A stretch of DNA of 64,000 bases from Bacteroidota bacterium (GTDB lineage: Bacteria > Bacteroidota > Bacteroidia > Cytophagales > Cyclobacteriaceae). Below are positions 55,465 through 64,000 of this stretch, piece by piece. The notes beneath the pieces are model-generated. The model searched no databases. It saw only the letters and a program-made list of their open reading frames with translations, and was not told the DNA's origin. The stretch spans positions 62,001 through 126,000 of the forward strand of contig JAEYWY010000008.1 in assembly GCA_023428695.1 (NCBI GenBank), read 5' to 3'. Within the stretch, counting starts at the first letter, position 1, and the number at the start of each line of letters is the position of its first letter. The position numbers and the translations under genes are program-made.

Positions 55465-56124
55465 ATGCGAAAATATGACGTCATGCTTGCAGGCGTTTCG
55501 GAACTGAACGCCGCCGGCTTGCGAACTGTACTGAGTTCACGTGCATTTGATCTTGAATTTCATGAAATGCCCGGCTCAAACGCAATAGCATTAACAGGGT
55601 CTGATCATCCCGCGGAAATAATGATACTTGACATGAGTCATGGCTCCGGAAAAGATCTCATCCATGCGATCGCATTCCTTCGTAAATACAGGAGACAGAA
55701 AACAATATTAATCACTGAAACGCTTTCAGAATCTGTATTCGCAACGCTCGTTGCGCTTGGGGCAAAAGCATTCATAACACCTGAAACGGCACTCGACGAA
55801 ATACCGGGTATTTTCCGTACGGTGGCCGTCGGTGATAGCTATTTCACAAATTCAAAATACGAGATACAGCCAATGCCCAGAATTAGCGTGAGTGAATGCG
55901 CAGTAATTGAACACCTGGGTCATGGCAGAACGACAAAACAGATCAGCGACATTTTGGGTGTTCCAGTAAAGACGGTAGAGACCACGCGTTGTCGCCTCCT
56001 GCGAAAAACAGGTACCCGAAATACGTGTCACCTTCTCGCCTTCGCGTTCCGGAATCATTTGTTACGGCCAATAGAGAATGAATTAAGCCGACAAAACAAG
56101 GTCCTTCATACATGCCACCCATAG
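55465..56124 (+). CDS. NarL/LuxR-type regulator with degenerate receiver domain
   Basis: 219 residues. The N-terminal ~130 residues have a receiver fold with D56 (MILDMSHGSG) and the conserved Lys in GAKAFITPE. The usual acidic pair after the first strand is missing (VMLAGVSE), so normal phosphorylation is doubtful. A LuxR-type HTH (about 145-205, HGRTTKQISDILGVPVKTVETTRCRLLRKTG) follows. It faces the RHS cassette across 202 bases, so local control of that cassette is a reasonable inference. Its last 42 bases overlap hemH on the other strand. Confidence 0.88.
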   Translation: MRKYDVMLAGVSELNAAGLRTVLSSRAFDLEFHEMPGSNAIALTGSDHPAEIMILDMSHGSGKDLIHAIAFLRKYRRQKTILITETLSESVFATLVALGAKAFITPETALDEIPGIFRTVAVGDSYFTNSKYEIQPMPRISVSECAVIEHLGHGRTTKQISDILGVPVKTVETTRCRLLRKTGTRNTCHLLAFAFRNHLLRPIENELSRQNKVLHTCHP

Positions 56125-57093
56125 CGGGTGATCATTCAGACTTTCGACAAGTTGAACTTTTTCGCCACCCTTATGGACGAACAATTCCTGATACTCTTCT
56201 CCGATTTCAATAATCGTTTCAAGACAATCAGCGGTAAATGCCGGTGAGAATACCAGAATTTTTTTCATGCCGCGTCTTGCACAATCCTCAACGACTGCAT
56301 CGGAAAAAGGAGTGAGCCACTTCTTGTCAAGTCGTGACTGGAAACACACGGTGTATTTTTCAGGTGGAATCCCAAGCCTGTCTGCAAGGAGCCTTGTGGT
56401 GGCATGACATGTTGCCTTGTAGCAAAGTTTGTTTTGTTCGTTTATTTCCGACTGGCAATTATAGTCAGCACACGAACCACCAGCGTGTACTTTTTCAACC
56501 TGGCGTTCGGGAAGGCCATGATATGAAAAGAGGAAGTGTTCATATTGTGACAGGTCGTATTGACGGCCCCGCGCAACAAATGCCTCGAGAAAAACAGGGT
56601 GATCATAGTACTGGCCGATGAATCGGATTTCAGGTATCACCCACCATTTTCTTACGACACGCATTACTTCGTCATGAGCTGACCCGGTAGTTGCCGATGC
56701 ATACTGCGGAAACATCGTCAGAACGATGATCCTGGTGTAGTTCTTCTTCCTGATTCGTTCGAGAACGTCGGGAATGGATGGGTTTTTATATCGCATAGCG
56801 AGATAGACATCGTGCGTATCTCCGAGGGCATCCTGCAAAAGTTCTTTTGCTCGCTCGCTGTGAAACAAAAGGGGCGATCCTTTTTCGGTCCAGAGTTGCC
56901 GATAGACTTTCGCGGACTTTGGTGCTCTAAATGGAACGATCACAAAATTCACGAGGAGCTTCCGCGGCAACCACGGTATATCGATGACCCGGGGATCATT
57001 TAGAAATTGTGATAAATAGGAGCGTACATGCGGGACCGACGGGCTATCCGGAGTACCTAAATTAATGAGCAGAACCGCGACTTTGTCCTTCAT
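56083..57093 (-). CDS. hemH: ferrochelatase
   Basis: 336 residues, full length. VLLINLGTPDSPSVPHVRSYLSQFLNDPRVID at the start, then the ferrochelatase signature around HFLFSYHGLPERQV (catalytic His) and the SRLDKKWLTPFSDAVVEDCARRGMKKILVFSPAFTADCLETIIEIGEEY region. The enzyme inserts Fe2+ into protoporphyrin IX to make haem. The first gene upstream (VTT protein) is 44 bases away on the same strand. Confidence 0.97.
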   Translation of the reverse strand: MKDKVAVLLINLGTPDSPSVPHVRSYLSQFLNDPRVIDIPWLPRKLLVNFVIVPFRAPKSAKVYRQLWTEKGSPLLFHSERAKELLQDALGDTHDVYLAMRYKNPSIPDVLERIRKKNYTRIIVLTMFPQYASATTGSAHDEVMRVVRKWWVIPEIRFIGQYYDHPVFLEAFVARGRQYDLSQYEHFLFSYHGLPERQVEKVHAGGSCADYNCQSEINEQNKLCYKATCHATTRLLADRLGIPPEKYTVCFQSRLDKKWLTPFSDAVVEDCARRGMKKILVFSPAFTADCLETIIEIGEEYQELFVHKGGEKVQLVESLNDHPLWVACMKDLVLSA

Positions 57094-57137
57094 AAGCGAG
57101 CACGAACTTACGCATTAACAGCCTTCAACAAAAATTG

Positions 57138-57737
57138 TTATAAAAACAGGCTGGGAAAAGACCAGGCGATCCAACCGTAAATGATAAAATAGAAAACCCT
57201 TGCTGAACACGCCCACAAAAAACTCTTAAACGGCAGGTGTACGGATCCCGCCAGCATACAGGTTCCCGAGAAGGGCAGTGGTGTCACGGCTCCGACAAGA
57301 ACCAGAAACACGCCGAATCTTTTTAATTGTTTGTTATACTGCAGCAGATAGCGCTCTTCGATCCGGCGATAAAAAGGCGTTTGTGAAAAGTATTTCCCAA
57401 TGTAGAAACCGATAATACCACAGATAAAAGAAATAACTGCCAACACGCTCAGAAAGAATACGTATTGCGTTAATGGAACATGCATCAGCAATTTCCACAT
57501 TGACATAAAAAGTACCGGGGGTATTATTCCGAAAACGACTTCCGATAAAAAAAAGATTGAGAACAGAATCAAAGGTTTGTCCTTGAGCACGCCAATGTGC
57601 CGTTCAAAATTTTCAAGCAAGAAATCTTTGGCGTAGATAAATGCAACCAAAATAACGGCGAGCCAAAGCAGGCCTTTAACAAGGTTCTTAATCAGAAATG
57701 ACGATTTTGACTCCTGTCCACTTTCCTCCTGTTGCAT
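57138..57737 (-). CDS. VTT-domain (DedA/SNARE-associated-like) membrane protein
   Basis: 199 residues with about five membrane segments. FGIIPPVLFMSMW and the later GAVTPLPFSGTCMLAGSVHLPF are typical VTT motifs, and FGAVTPLPF-type proline loops are seen in this family. Such proteins are linked to lipid scrambling or flipping; here that is inference. Its start is 1 base after the GNAT-like gene stop, in one operon. Confidence 0.85.
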   Translation of the reverse strand: MQQEESGQESKSSFLIKNLVKGLLWLAVILVAFIYAKDFLLENFERHIGVLKDKPLILFSIFFLSEVVFGIIPPVLFMSMWKLLMHVPLTQYVFFLSVLAVISFICGIIGFYIGKYFSQTPFYRRIEERYLLQYNKQLKRFGVFLVLVGAVTPLPFSGTCMLAGSVHLPFKSFLWACSARVFYFIIYGWIAWSFPSLFL

Positions 57738-57738
57738 A

Positions 57739-58908
57739 CTAATTCAAAATTGGGGATCTCCGGAACGGTTTTGATTCATCAAACAACTTCCGATACGTAG
57801 CGTGGCGTTTGGCGACGTATCCGCCGACTTGTTGTACAACGTTAATCATTTTCGGATTGAAGTCGCCGATCCAGTTCATTTCATATTCAACGTACCTGTT
57901 ATAACTTTCCTGGAGGACCTGTCTTGCATTCATAATCATGGCACCGTCGACTCCTTTTCCCTGGTGCTCCGGAACAATACCAAAAAGAATCCCGAATGCT
58001 TTTCGGTTTGTCTTCAGTAGCGTATGCGCCAATGCAATGAGTTTTCCCTTCCAGTCAAGTTTACCATTGACGTGTTTGAAAATCTGATTGATCTCAGGAA
58101 GCGAAAGAAAGAAACTTATCGGTTCTTCCTTATAGAAACCAAAGTACAACAGTTTCCTATCCATGATCGGTTTCATCTGCTTAACCATGAGTTGTGCCTG
58201 CTGCAATGTGATCTCAGGATTTTCTGAACGGTTACCCCATGCCTTGTTGTACACGTGGTGCAGATACTCCGCCAGTCGCGGTATTTCATCTTTGCGCAGG
58301 TAACGGAATGCATATTCCGGATTTCGAGCTGCCAGCTCTGCCTTCTCGGCCAGGCGCGGCGATAAAGGATCGCGTACCTTTCGCGCAAACGTAAGCTGAT
58401 AGAAATAAACCTGAAAACCGTATTCTTCAAAGTACGTCTTGTAGTAGGGAAAGTTATAATTGCATTGGTAGTTTGGTTCACGATCGAACCCTTCAATGAG
58501 GAGACCCCACCACCGATCGCGGCTTCCGAAGTTAATCGGGCCATCCATTGCTTCCATCCCGCGTTCTGCCAGCCAGTCACGACACGTATCGAAAAGCAGG
58601 AAGGCGGCTTCCTTGTTTTCAATGACCTCGAAGAATCCCATTCCGCCAGTAGGCTGATCGTTACCTTTGTGCACAAGCTTTTCGTTCACAAACGCCGCGA
58701 CCCTGCCGATTGTCTCGTTTCGGTCGTCAACAAGAATCCAGCGAATGCACCGGCCGTGGCGAAATGCCTTGTTCTTCCCGGTGTCAAAGACGTTCTGAAT
58801 GTCTTTATCGAGCGGGCGTATCCATTTGCTTTCGTTCCGATATAATTTTACCGGAAGCATCAGGAATTCGTCAGCCAGATGCTCATTAGTTACTTCTACA
58901 ATCCTCAT
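57739..58908 (-). CDS. GNAT-fold protein, probably with two acetyltransferase-like halves
   Basis: 389 residues. The N-terminal half (about 1-175) and the C-terminal half (about 200-370) both look GNAT-like; the clearest acyl-CoA loop is VPEHQGKGVDGAMI (about 316-329), close to the Q/RxxGxG/A motif. The substrate is unknown. It overlaps the PAS kinase gene stop by four bases at its start and precedes the VTT gene. Confidence 0.72.
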   Translation of the reverse strand: MRIVEVTNEHLADEFLMLPVKLYRNESKWIRPLDKDIQNVFDTGKNKAFRHGRCIRWILVDDRNETIGRVAAFVNEKLVHKGNDQPTGGMGFFEVIENKEAAFLLFDTCRDWLAERGMEAMDGPINFGSRDRWWGLLIEGFDREPNYQCNYNFPYYKTYFEEYGFQVYFYQLTFARKVRDPLSPRLAEKAELAARNPEYAFRYLRKDEIPRLAEYLHHVYNKAWGNRSENPEITLQQAQLMVKQMKPIMDRKLLYFGFYKEEPISFFLSLPEINQIFKHVNGKLDWKGKLIALAHTLLKTNRKAFGILFGIVPEHQGKGVDGAMIMNARQVLQESYNRYVEYEMNWIGDFNPKMINVVQQVGGYVAKRHATYRKLFDESKPFRRSPILN

Positions 58909-60728
58909 CTTTGTTCGGCGGCTATTGGGCTGGTTCGGGAAACCCCGCTCTTCATTCGGTTGGGCAATATAATATGAAACCTCGTACCCTGGAAAGGTTT
59001 GCTGGAAACACTGATCTGACCACCAAGTTTGTCTACGGCATTCTTCACAATATAAAGACCTATTCCTGAACCATCGGATTGTTCGGTGGCGCGATAGAAC
59101 ATTTCAAATATCCGTGCCAGGTTGGCGTCATCAATTCCAATCCCGTTGTCGGCAAACGTAATTTCGGCGCGATGGCTGTCAATCAACACTTTAATTGCAA
59201 CCTCCGATTGAACGTCTTCTGTCTGCCTGTACTTGATTGCATTTGAAATCAGGTTACGGAATATTTCAGAAATCCGCCACGGATCACTGTAGAATTCATC
59301 ACCACATACGTTGGTTATACGTTTGATTTCGCCAGCGCCCTCAAGGTAGTTGAGATCATTGAAGGTACGCTCAATGATTTGTGAGAAGTCAACCTTACTT
59401 ATGGTAACGTCCATCTTCAGGTTCTTCGAATGACTCAGTACATCCCCAATGAAGTGGTCTAGTTGCTCCACCTTACCGCCAATGATATCGATATACGTCA
59501 ACGGGTTGTCGGTGTTACCGGGAAGTTTCGCCAGGTTAACAAGACCCAGTATGGATGATAATGGTGCCCGCAGATCGTGGGAAACTTTGTAAACAAAATT
59601 ATCGAGTTCGGCATTTCGGATCTTGAGTTCCTCTTCAACCTTAATGCGGTCGGTTATATCAATGTAAACTCCATAGATACCTATTGTTTGATTCTCCTGC
59701 ATGATGGGCACGCCATACAGGATCACGTTGACAATCCTGCCATCTTTGTGACGGCGCAACGTGTCAAGTTTCACAACTCTATTTGACGTGATAAGGTTGT
59801 TAAGGTCGATACCCTCGTTGTGGAGATGATCCGGGACAATAAAATCATTGAGGTTCTTTCCTTGCAGCTCCTGCATGGAGTATCCAAACATCTGTTGAAA
59901 TCCCGGATTAACCTGATTTACTTTTCCGTTTTCATTCAGAAGTACAACAGCGATCGGAACATTTTGAAACAACTGTGTGAACATTGTTTCATTCTTCTTC
60001 AGCCTTGCTTCGGCTTGTTTGCGTTCGGTGATGTCGCGAAAGATTACCTGAATCGATGGCGATCCCTTGAACATAAACGGAAACGCAGATGTCTCGACAT
60101 CAATTACTTTTCCGTCCACACGAAGAAACTTTTGTTCAACCATTTTCGTCGGCGTGACTGCGGCTACTTCCTTGAGTTTTCCGACGATGTTATCGCGATA
60201 GTCCGGGTGAATGTAGTTAAGCACATGTGTATTCACGAGGCCCAATGGTTTTGCACCGAGAATTTCGTGGGCCTGTACATTGGCATACACCAACTTCCCA
60301 TGATTGTGAACAACGATACCTATAGGCAATCGTTCAACAAGCGCGTCGTAACGAAGCTCACTTTCCTTGAAGTATTCGCGGCGATCCGTAACATCCTGGA
60401 TGATACCACGACGAAAGACGGTACCGTCAGCCATCTTTTCAAAGTTTGAACGCACTTCCATCCAACGCTCCTGACCACGAACGATCATGCGGCCATGCCA
60501 ATACCACTCGCCGCCGTTTTTCAAGCTGGCCTGAGACGACTCTACCATGGTAGAAAAATCTTCCGGATGAACCATACGATCCATAAGCGTGGGGTCTTTC
60601 ACTACGGCGTCAGGCTCAATGCCCAGAATGGTTCGAGACGACTCGCTCAGGTACCTGAAGTAACCCTCACCGGCAGTCGAAATCGCGTATTCATACAAGA
60701 CTACCGGAATATTCGCCAGATCCTGCAT
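58905..60728 (-). CDS. soluble histidine kinase with three PAS domains
   Basis: 607 residues, no membrane segment. PAS1 about 5-115 (a PAS_3-type fold with HPEDF), PAS2 about 124-240, PAS3 about 250-365 (with a PAC-like RRHKDGRIVNV). HisKA has the phospho-His in YKVSHDLRAPLS. HATPase_c has NLISNAIKY, DNGIGI and GSGIGLYIVKN. It probably senses small ligands or redox state in the cytoplasm. No response regulator is adjacent. It precedes the GNAT gene. Confidence 0.9.
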   Translation of the reverse strand: MQDLANIPVVLYEYAISTAGEGYFRYLSESSRTILGIEPDAVVKDPTLMDRMVHPEDFSTMVESSQASLKNGGEWYWHGRMIVRGQERWMEVRSNFEKMADGTVFRRGIIQDVTDRREYFKESELRYDALVERLPIGIVVHNHGKLVYANVQAHEILGAKPLGLVNTHVLNYIHPDYRDNIVGKLKEVAAVTPTKMVEQKFLRVDGKVIDVETSAFPFMFKGSPSIQVIFRDITERKQAEARLKKNETMFTQLFQNVPIAVVLLNENGKVNQVNPGFQQMFGYSMQELQGKNLNDFIVPDHLHNEGIDLNNLITSNRVVKLDTLRRHKDGRIVNVILYGVPIMQENQTIGIYGVYIDITDRIKVEEELKIRNAELDNFVYKVSHDLRAPLSSILGLVNLAKLPGNTDNPLTYIDIIGGKVEQLDHFIGDVLSHSKNLKMDVTISKVDFSQIIERTFNDLNYLEGAGEIKRITNVCGDEFYSDPWRISEIFRNLISNAIKYRQTEDVQSEVAIKVLIDSHRAEITFADNGIGIDDANLARIFEMFYRATEQSDGSGIGLYIVKNAVDKLGGQISVSSKPFQGTRFHIILPNRMKSGVSRTSPIAAEQR

Positions 60729-60865
60729 AATGGTGGAAAGCGATAATTCATTTCGTTAATGCAAAGCCGAAAGGGTATCCATGCAAGATAAGGCTAACGT
60801 CGATAGAAAACAATTGCTCACAAGCCAAACAGGAACATTTTAGATTGCCAGGATCACCGCGAGGA

Positions 60866-61492
60866 TCACTTTATTTCGTCCTTGAAAATAGCGCTTTCGA
60901 TAAATCCTGAAAAAAAACAGCGGGATTCAGCCCTCCTGAATCCGGCCCGGGCGAGTTGCGCATTCCAGTCGGCCAGCGACCGTACGCGGAGCCCGGCAAA
61001 AGCCGAAAAGAATGCATACATACAGGCAAGAAGCAACCCGTGCCACCACTTTCGTTTCACAAAATCTGCAACAAGCCACATGCTGTCGGGAGCGACAACT
61101 TCGGCAATATTCGAAATCAGATTCTGCAGATCCACCGTTGAAAACATGTCCAGAAAAAAGTATGTGACTACCACGTCAAACGCCTGGCCGCGCGGCATGT
61201 CTTCCAATCTGCCGTGGACAAAATCTACGCGCAGGCCGGGAGGCGTGTTCTTTTTAGCGATTTCCAACATTCGCGCGGACGCATCAACATACACCACATG
61301 CGCATCAGGTGCATGTTGATGTAATGCGTAAAGGAAAATTCCTGTTCCACCACCTATAACTAATATCCGTGACGCCTTCGGAATCCTGTCGAGATATATA
61401 AGCTGTGAATCTTTGATCGCATTCCCGAATGCGAGGTGCGCAAGACGGTCGTAGTATGGGGCGATAAAATCAAAACCGCCGACCTTGCTCAT
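60866..61492 (-). CDS. class I SAM-dependent methyltransferase
   Basis: 208 residues. FDFIAPYYDRLAHLAFG at the start and the SAM motif VIGGGTGIFLYAL (about 44-56), then VYVDASARML and FDVVVTYFFLDMF, a UbiE-like Rossmann layout. The substrate is unknown; overlap with the UbiA-like gene suggests methylation of an isoprenoid or quinone-type product (inference). The start overlaps the upstream gene's stop by four bases. The 137-base gap to the PAS kinase gene holds nothing I can support. Confidence 0.88.
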   Translation of the reverse strand: MSKVGGFDFIAPYYDRLAHLAFGNAIKDSQLIYLDRIPKASRILVIGGGTGIFLYALHQHAPDAHVVYVDASARMLEIAKKNTPPGLRVDFVHGRLEDMPRGQAFDVVVTYFFLDMFSTVDLQNLISNIAEVVAPDSMWLVADFVKRKWWHGLLLACMYAFFSAFAGLRVRSLADWNAQLARAGFRRAESRCFFSGFIESAIFKDEIK

Positions 61493-62295
61493 GATAGTAT
61501 GATGACAATCAACGGCAAGAGAAATAGTGCATCCCCGGCAAGACGAAAGTTATCCGTCCTGGCGAAATATTGACGTTGTGAATAAATAATGATGTGACCA
61601 ACACCAACCAACCAAAGAACCAGGAAATACATATCGAAACGACTCCAAAGAACCAGGCAGGATTGCAATACCAGGATCACGAACAACACCGTTACCGCTA
61701 CACGTTTCCCTGCACTTGTAACAAAAGAAAAAGAACCCTGGCTGATGTCGCGATCGTGATCGAACCACGAAAAAAGCAGGAGGTTCATCAACGCGGCGAG
61801 ATAGAACTGAAAAATCAACGCGGTAGAAATTTGTGTGATTGACCAATCCTTCAATACGGGAACCAGAACACCTGCCGTATACAACGCGGCGGCAAGAAAT
61901 TCCTTCGCCCAGTGGATACGTTGTATCATGACAAGATAGAGGCCGGCTGCCAGACCCAGTATTACTCCGGCGCGAATCGTAAGTGCGGGAAGGGTCCAAA
62001 CCATGATCAAATCCGAGATCGCAAGGAAACCTGTGATGATCAACAGGAGTCGGAAATGTCGGGCGTGAAACAAATGGCGATCCGTACTCGCGTTATCGCC
62101 CATCTTCCATGCATCCAATAGATGGTCCGTTGTATAAAGAATCCAAACGGTCAGTGACAGCACAAGCAGCGCGACCCATGAAACCGGAACGTGAAATGCC
62201 ATCGCGAAGAAGTAGCTGTTGCATGCGGCACCACAGGCAACATCAATGCTGAGAATGTTGACGGGTCGATATATGTCACTTACCGGCATAAACAA
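61489..62295 (-). CDS. UbiA-like membrane prenyltransferase family protein
   Basis: 268 residues with about eight membrane segments. DHLLDAWKMGDNASTD (about 57-72) looks like the first Asp-rich motif of UbiA-type prenyltransferases, and WFDHDRDISQG (about 180) like the second. The catalytic pattern is looser than in true UbiA, so the reaction is uncertain. It is paired with the methyltransferase by a four-base overlap. A terminator (62293-62320) separates it from the atp genes. Confidence 0.75.
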   Translation of the reverse strand: MFMPVSDIYRPVNILSIDVACGAACNSYFFAMAFHVPVSWVALLVLSLTVWILYTTDHLLDAWKMGDNASTDRHLFHARHFRLLLIITGFLAISDLIMVWTLPALTIRAGVILGLAAGLYLVMIQRIHWAKEFLAAALYTAGVLVPVLKDWSITQISTALIFQFYLAALMNLLLFSWFDHDRDISQGSFSFVTSAGKRVAVTVLFVILVLQSCLVLWSRFDMYFLVLWLVGVGHIIIYSQRQYFARTDNFRLAGDALFLLPLIVIILS

Positions 62296-62320
62296 AAAAA
62301 GTCTCCACCGGGGGAGACTT
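62293..62320 (-). terminator. rho-independent terminator of the atp operon
   Basis: A perfect 8-base stem, AAGTCTCC (62299-62306) with GGAGACTT (62313-62320), has a 6-base loop. On the minus strand the stem is followed by a run of T (62293-62300). It lies 20 bases after the atpG stop. The UbiA-like start codon at 62295 lies inside the T-run, so that gene needs its own promoter or readthrough. Confidence 0.88.
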
Positions 62321-62340
62321 CTTTGGTTCTTACTTTCGGA

Positions 62341-63231
62341 TCAGGAGGATTTGAGAGCCTCCGCGCCGCCGACGATTTCAAGAATTTCCTTTGTAATCGC
62401 CGCCTGACGTGTTCTGTTGTAAGTCAATCTGAGTTCTTTCAACAACTCACCGGCATTTTCCGTTGCCTTATCCATGGCCGTCATCCGCGCGCCGTTTTCG
62501 GCTGCGTTTGAGTCCAGCAAAGCCTTGAACAATTGAATCTTGATCGACTTCGGAATAATACCCTTGAGAATCTCCTCCTGTTCGGGTTGGTAAATATAGT
62601 CTATTTGATTGGTCTTTGACGATTCGGACGACGCAGGCGCAATCGGCAGCAACTGCTCCGTGCGCAAGATTTGAGTGGCCACGTTTTTGAACTCGTTGTA
62701 CACCAGTATAACCTTGTCATACTTCGCCGCACGGAATGAATCGATAATGTATTGGCCGGCTTCAGAAGCGTGTTGAAAGTCGAGGTGACTGAACATATTC
62801 CCATACTCGCTTATCACTTTCGTGCCGCTGCGTTTGCTGAAGAAATCAACAGCCTTTCTGCCGATCGGAAGGAACGAGACATTCCCCGCTTTCATTTGTG
62901 CTGCATAGTTCTCTTCGACGAGGCGAACCACCCCCTTGAAAATATTGCTGTTGAACGAACCACAAAGGCCACGGTCGGAACTCACCGCTACAATCAGCAC
63001 TTTGCCGGTTTCACGGACAGCACTGTACCATGTATCGGTATCTGCGTCCGCCTGGGCGGCAGAAAGGTTCTGAAGAATCGAGCCAAGCTTCTGCGCGTAG
63101 GGCCTGAGTTGCGTGATACGGTCCTGCGATTTACGCAACTTTGCCGCCGCTACCATCTTCATGGCTTTGGTGATCTGCTGCGTGCTGACAACCGAATTGA
63201 TTCTGTTCTTTACTTCCTTTAAGCTGGGCAT
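62341..63231 (-). CDS. atpG: ATP synthase subunit gamma
   Basis: 296 residues. The N-terminal helix (PSLKEVKNRINSVVSTQQITKAMKMVAAAKL) and the C-terminal helix (MDKATENAGELLKELRLTYNRTRQAAITKEILEIVGGAEAL) form the rotating coiled coil of F1. It transmits rotation from the c-ring to the alpha/beta catalytic head. It starts 12 bases after the atpA stop. Confidence 0.98.
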   Translation of the reverse strand: MPSLKEVKNRINSVVSTQQITKAMKMVAAAKLRKSQDRITQLRPYAQKLGSILQNLSAAQADADTDTWYSAVRETGKVLIVAVSSDRGLCGSFNSNIFKGVVRLVEENYAAQMKAGNVSFLPIGRKAVDFFSKRSGTKVISEYGNMFSHLDFQHASEAGQYIIDSFRAAKYDKVILVYNEFKNVATQILRTEQLLPIAPASSESSKTNQIDYIYQPEQEEILKGIIPKSIKIQLFKALLDSNAAENGARMTAMDKATENAGELLKELRLTYNRTRQAAITKEILEIVGGAEALKSS

Positions 63232-63243
63232 CTTGCCTGACGA

Positions 63244-64000
63244 TTAAACGTATTGTTTTGCCAGATCGGTAGCCACCTTCTTGATGGTCTCCACGTCTGC
63301 ATCTTCAAATTTTCCTGCTCGGAGGTTATCGAGCACAGCCTGATGGCTGCCACGCATCAACTCGAGGAATTCTTTCTCAAACTGCTTTACTTTTGGAACG
63401 GGAACACGGTCGAGAAATCCTCTGGTCGATGCCGTGATGATCGCAATCTGTTCTTCTACAGGAACAGGCGCAAATTGATCTTGCTTCAGGATCTCTGTGT
63501 TTCTCCGGCCCCTTTCAATGGTAAGCTTCGTTGCTGCATCAAGATCAGAACCGAATTTCGCAAACGCTTCGAGTTCGCGGAATTGCGCCTGGTCGAGCTT
63601 AAGGGTTCCCGCAACCTTTTTCATTGATTTGATCTGCGCCGAACCACCCACACGTGATACCGAAATACCTACGTTGATCGCAGGACGGATACCAGAGTTG
63701 AAGAGGTTAGTTTCGAGGAAGATCTGGCCGTCAGTAATTGAAATCACGTTTGTCGGAATGTATGCTGATACGTCACCGGCCTGTGTTTCAATGATCGGCA
63801 AAGCGGTAAGTGATCCGCCACCCTTAACCATGTGCTTGATGGAAGCAGGAAGGTCGTTCATATTGGCTGCGATCTGATCGTTGTTGATGATCTTCGCGGC
63901 ACGCTCGAGTAGACGAGAGTGAAGATAGAAAACATCACCAGGATAGGCCTCGCGTCCCGGAGGTCTTCTCAGAAGAAGAGAAACCTCGCGGTAAGCCACA
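63244..64000 (-). CDS. atpA: ATP synthase subunit alpha, C-terminal part (cut by right edge)
   Basis: About 251 C-terminal residues, open to the window edge. VAYREVSLLLRRPPGREAYPGDVFYLHSRLLERAA is the highly conserved nucleotide-domain segment of the alpha subunit, and the C-terminal helical bundle follows. The apparent start at 63999 is a GTG that encodes an internal valine, so the true start is outside the window. Regulatory and structural partner of the beta subunit in F1. Confidence 0.97.
   Translation of the reverse strand, partial: VAYREVSLLLRRPPGREAYPGDVFYLHSRLLERAAKIINNDQIAANMNDLPASIKHMVKGGGSLTALPIIETQAGDVSAYIPTNVISITDGQIFLETNLFNSGIRPAINVGISVSRVGGSAQIKSMKKVAGTLKLDQAQFRELEAFAKFGSDLDAATKLTIERGRRNTEILKQDQFAPVPVEEQIAIITASTRGFLDRVPVPKVKQFEKEFLELMRGSHQAVLDNLRAGKFEDADVETIKKVATDLAKQYV

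Noticed and set aside
57115..57140. AACAA-aaa-TTGTT near the VTT gene as a terminator
   Set aside because: Five weak A/T-rich pairs; hemH follows closely on the same strand.
59820..60449. 209-residue plus-strand open frame
   Set aside because: Antisense to the three-PAS kinase; no domain seen.
63999..64000. Start codon of atpA at the right edge
   Set aside because: The GTG encodes a conserved internal valine (VAYREVSLLL), so the gene is truncated.
1..64000. tRNA genes, CRISPR arrays, insertion sequences
   Set aside because: No cloverleaf-like sequence, no regular repeats with spacers, and no transposase-like frame were seen by eye.

Overview
The window looks like a chromosomal segment of a Bacteroidota bacterium, most likely of the Cytophagales (Chryseolinea/Ohtaekwangia-like). 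Evidence: a PorZ-like type IX secretion protein, a DUF1573 protein, DUF6443/RHS proteins, a complete mreBCD-mrdA-rodA shape operon, few strong Shine-Dalgarno sequences, and a good TTG-N20-TAnnTTTG promoter before guaB. Most genes lie on the minus strand in long tightly packed runs. No tRNA, rRNA, CRISPR array, insertion sequence or phage was seen, and no gene-free stretch exceeds 300 bases.

Layout. 1-7.1 kb: the start of a chromate transporter gene, a 2OG-Fe(II) oxygenase, a Tat-exported superoxide dismutase, recO, a PorZ-like protein, thymidine kinase, a ferredoxin and an unknown protein with a Bacteroidota-type C-terminal motif. 7.1-12.7 kb: rodA, mrdA, mreD, mreC, mreB (transcribed mreB first). 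12.9-17.8 kb: purH, an omega-amidase-like nitrilase, a PAS histidine kinase and a membrane-anchored metallo-beta-lactamase-fold protein. 17.8-26.2 kb: an operon-like run read ppc, aldose epimerase, ruvX, def, a possible lipocalin-like protein, a three-part membrane fusion (ICMT-like, PAP2-like, Lgt-like) and an aminotransferase. 26.4-29 kb: DUF1573, a histidine kinase/response regulator pair and MoxR. 29.9-37 kb: a RsbU/RsbV/RsbW-like partner-switching module followed by three periplasmic folding factors (two parvulins and a SurA-like lipoprotein). 37-43.7 kb: guaB, rlpA, a TauE/SafE exporter, an amine oxidase, a NadR-like kinase, DUF2721 and an unknown exported protein.

43.7-56.1 kb is the main accessory region. 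Six minus-strand genes encode a small S74-like exported protein, a 1355-residue RHS/PKD protein, a 1492-residue DUF6443/RHS protein whose C-terminal tip resembles polymorphic toxin type 23, a lipoprotein that is a candidate immunity protein, and two envelope proteins. A divergent LuxR-type regulator with a degenerate receiver flanks the first gene. Just after the lipoprotein gene lies a diverged second copy of its 3' end, which suggests duplication and decay of an immunity-type gene. 56-64 kb: ferrochelatase, a VTT membrane protein, a GNAT-like protein, a three-PAS histidine kinase, a methyltransferase/UbiA-like pair, a clear terminator, then atpG and the C-terminal part of atpA.

The best candidate for something little described is the RHS cassette, including a symmetric six-cysteine hairpin in the 1355-residue protein. 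The ICMT-PAP2-Lgt fusion is second.
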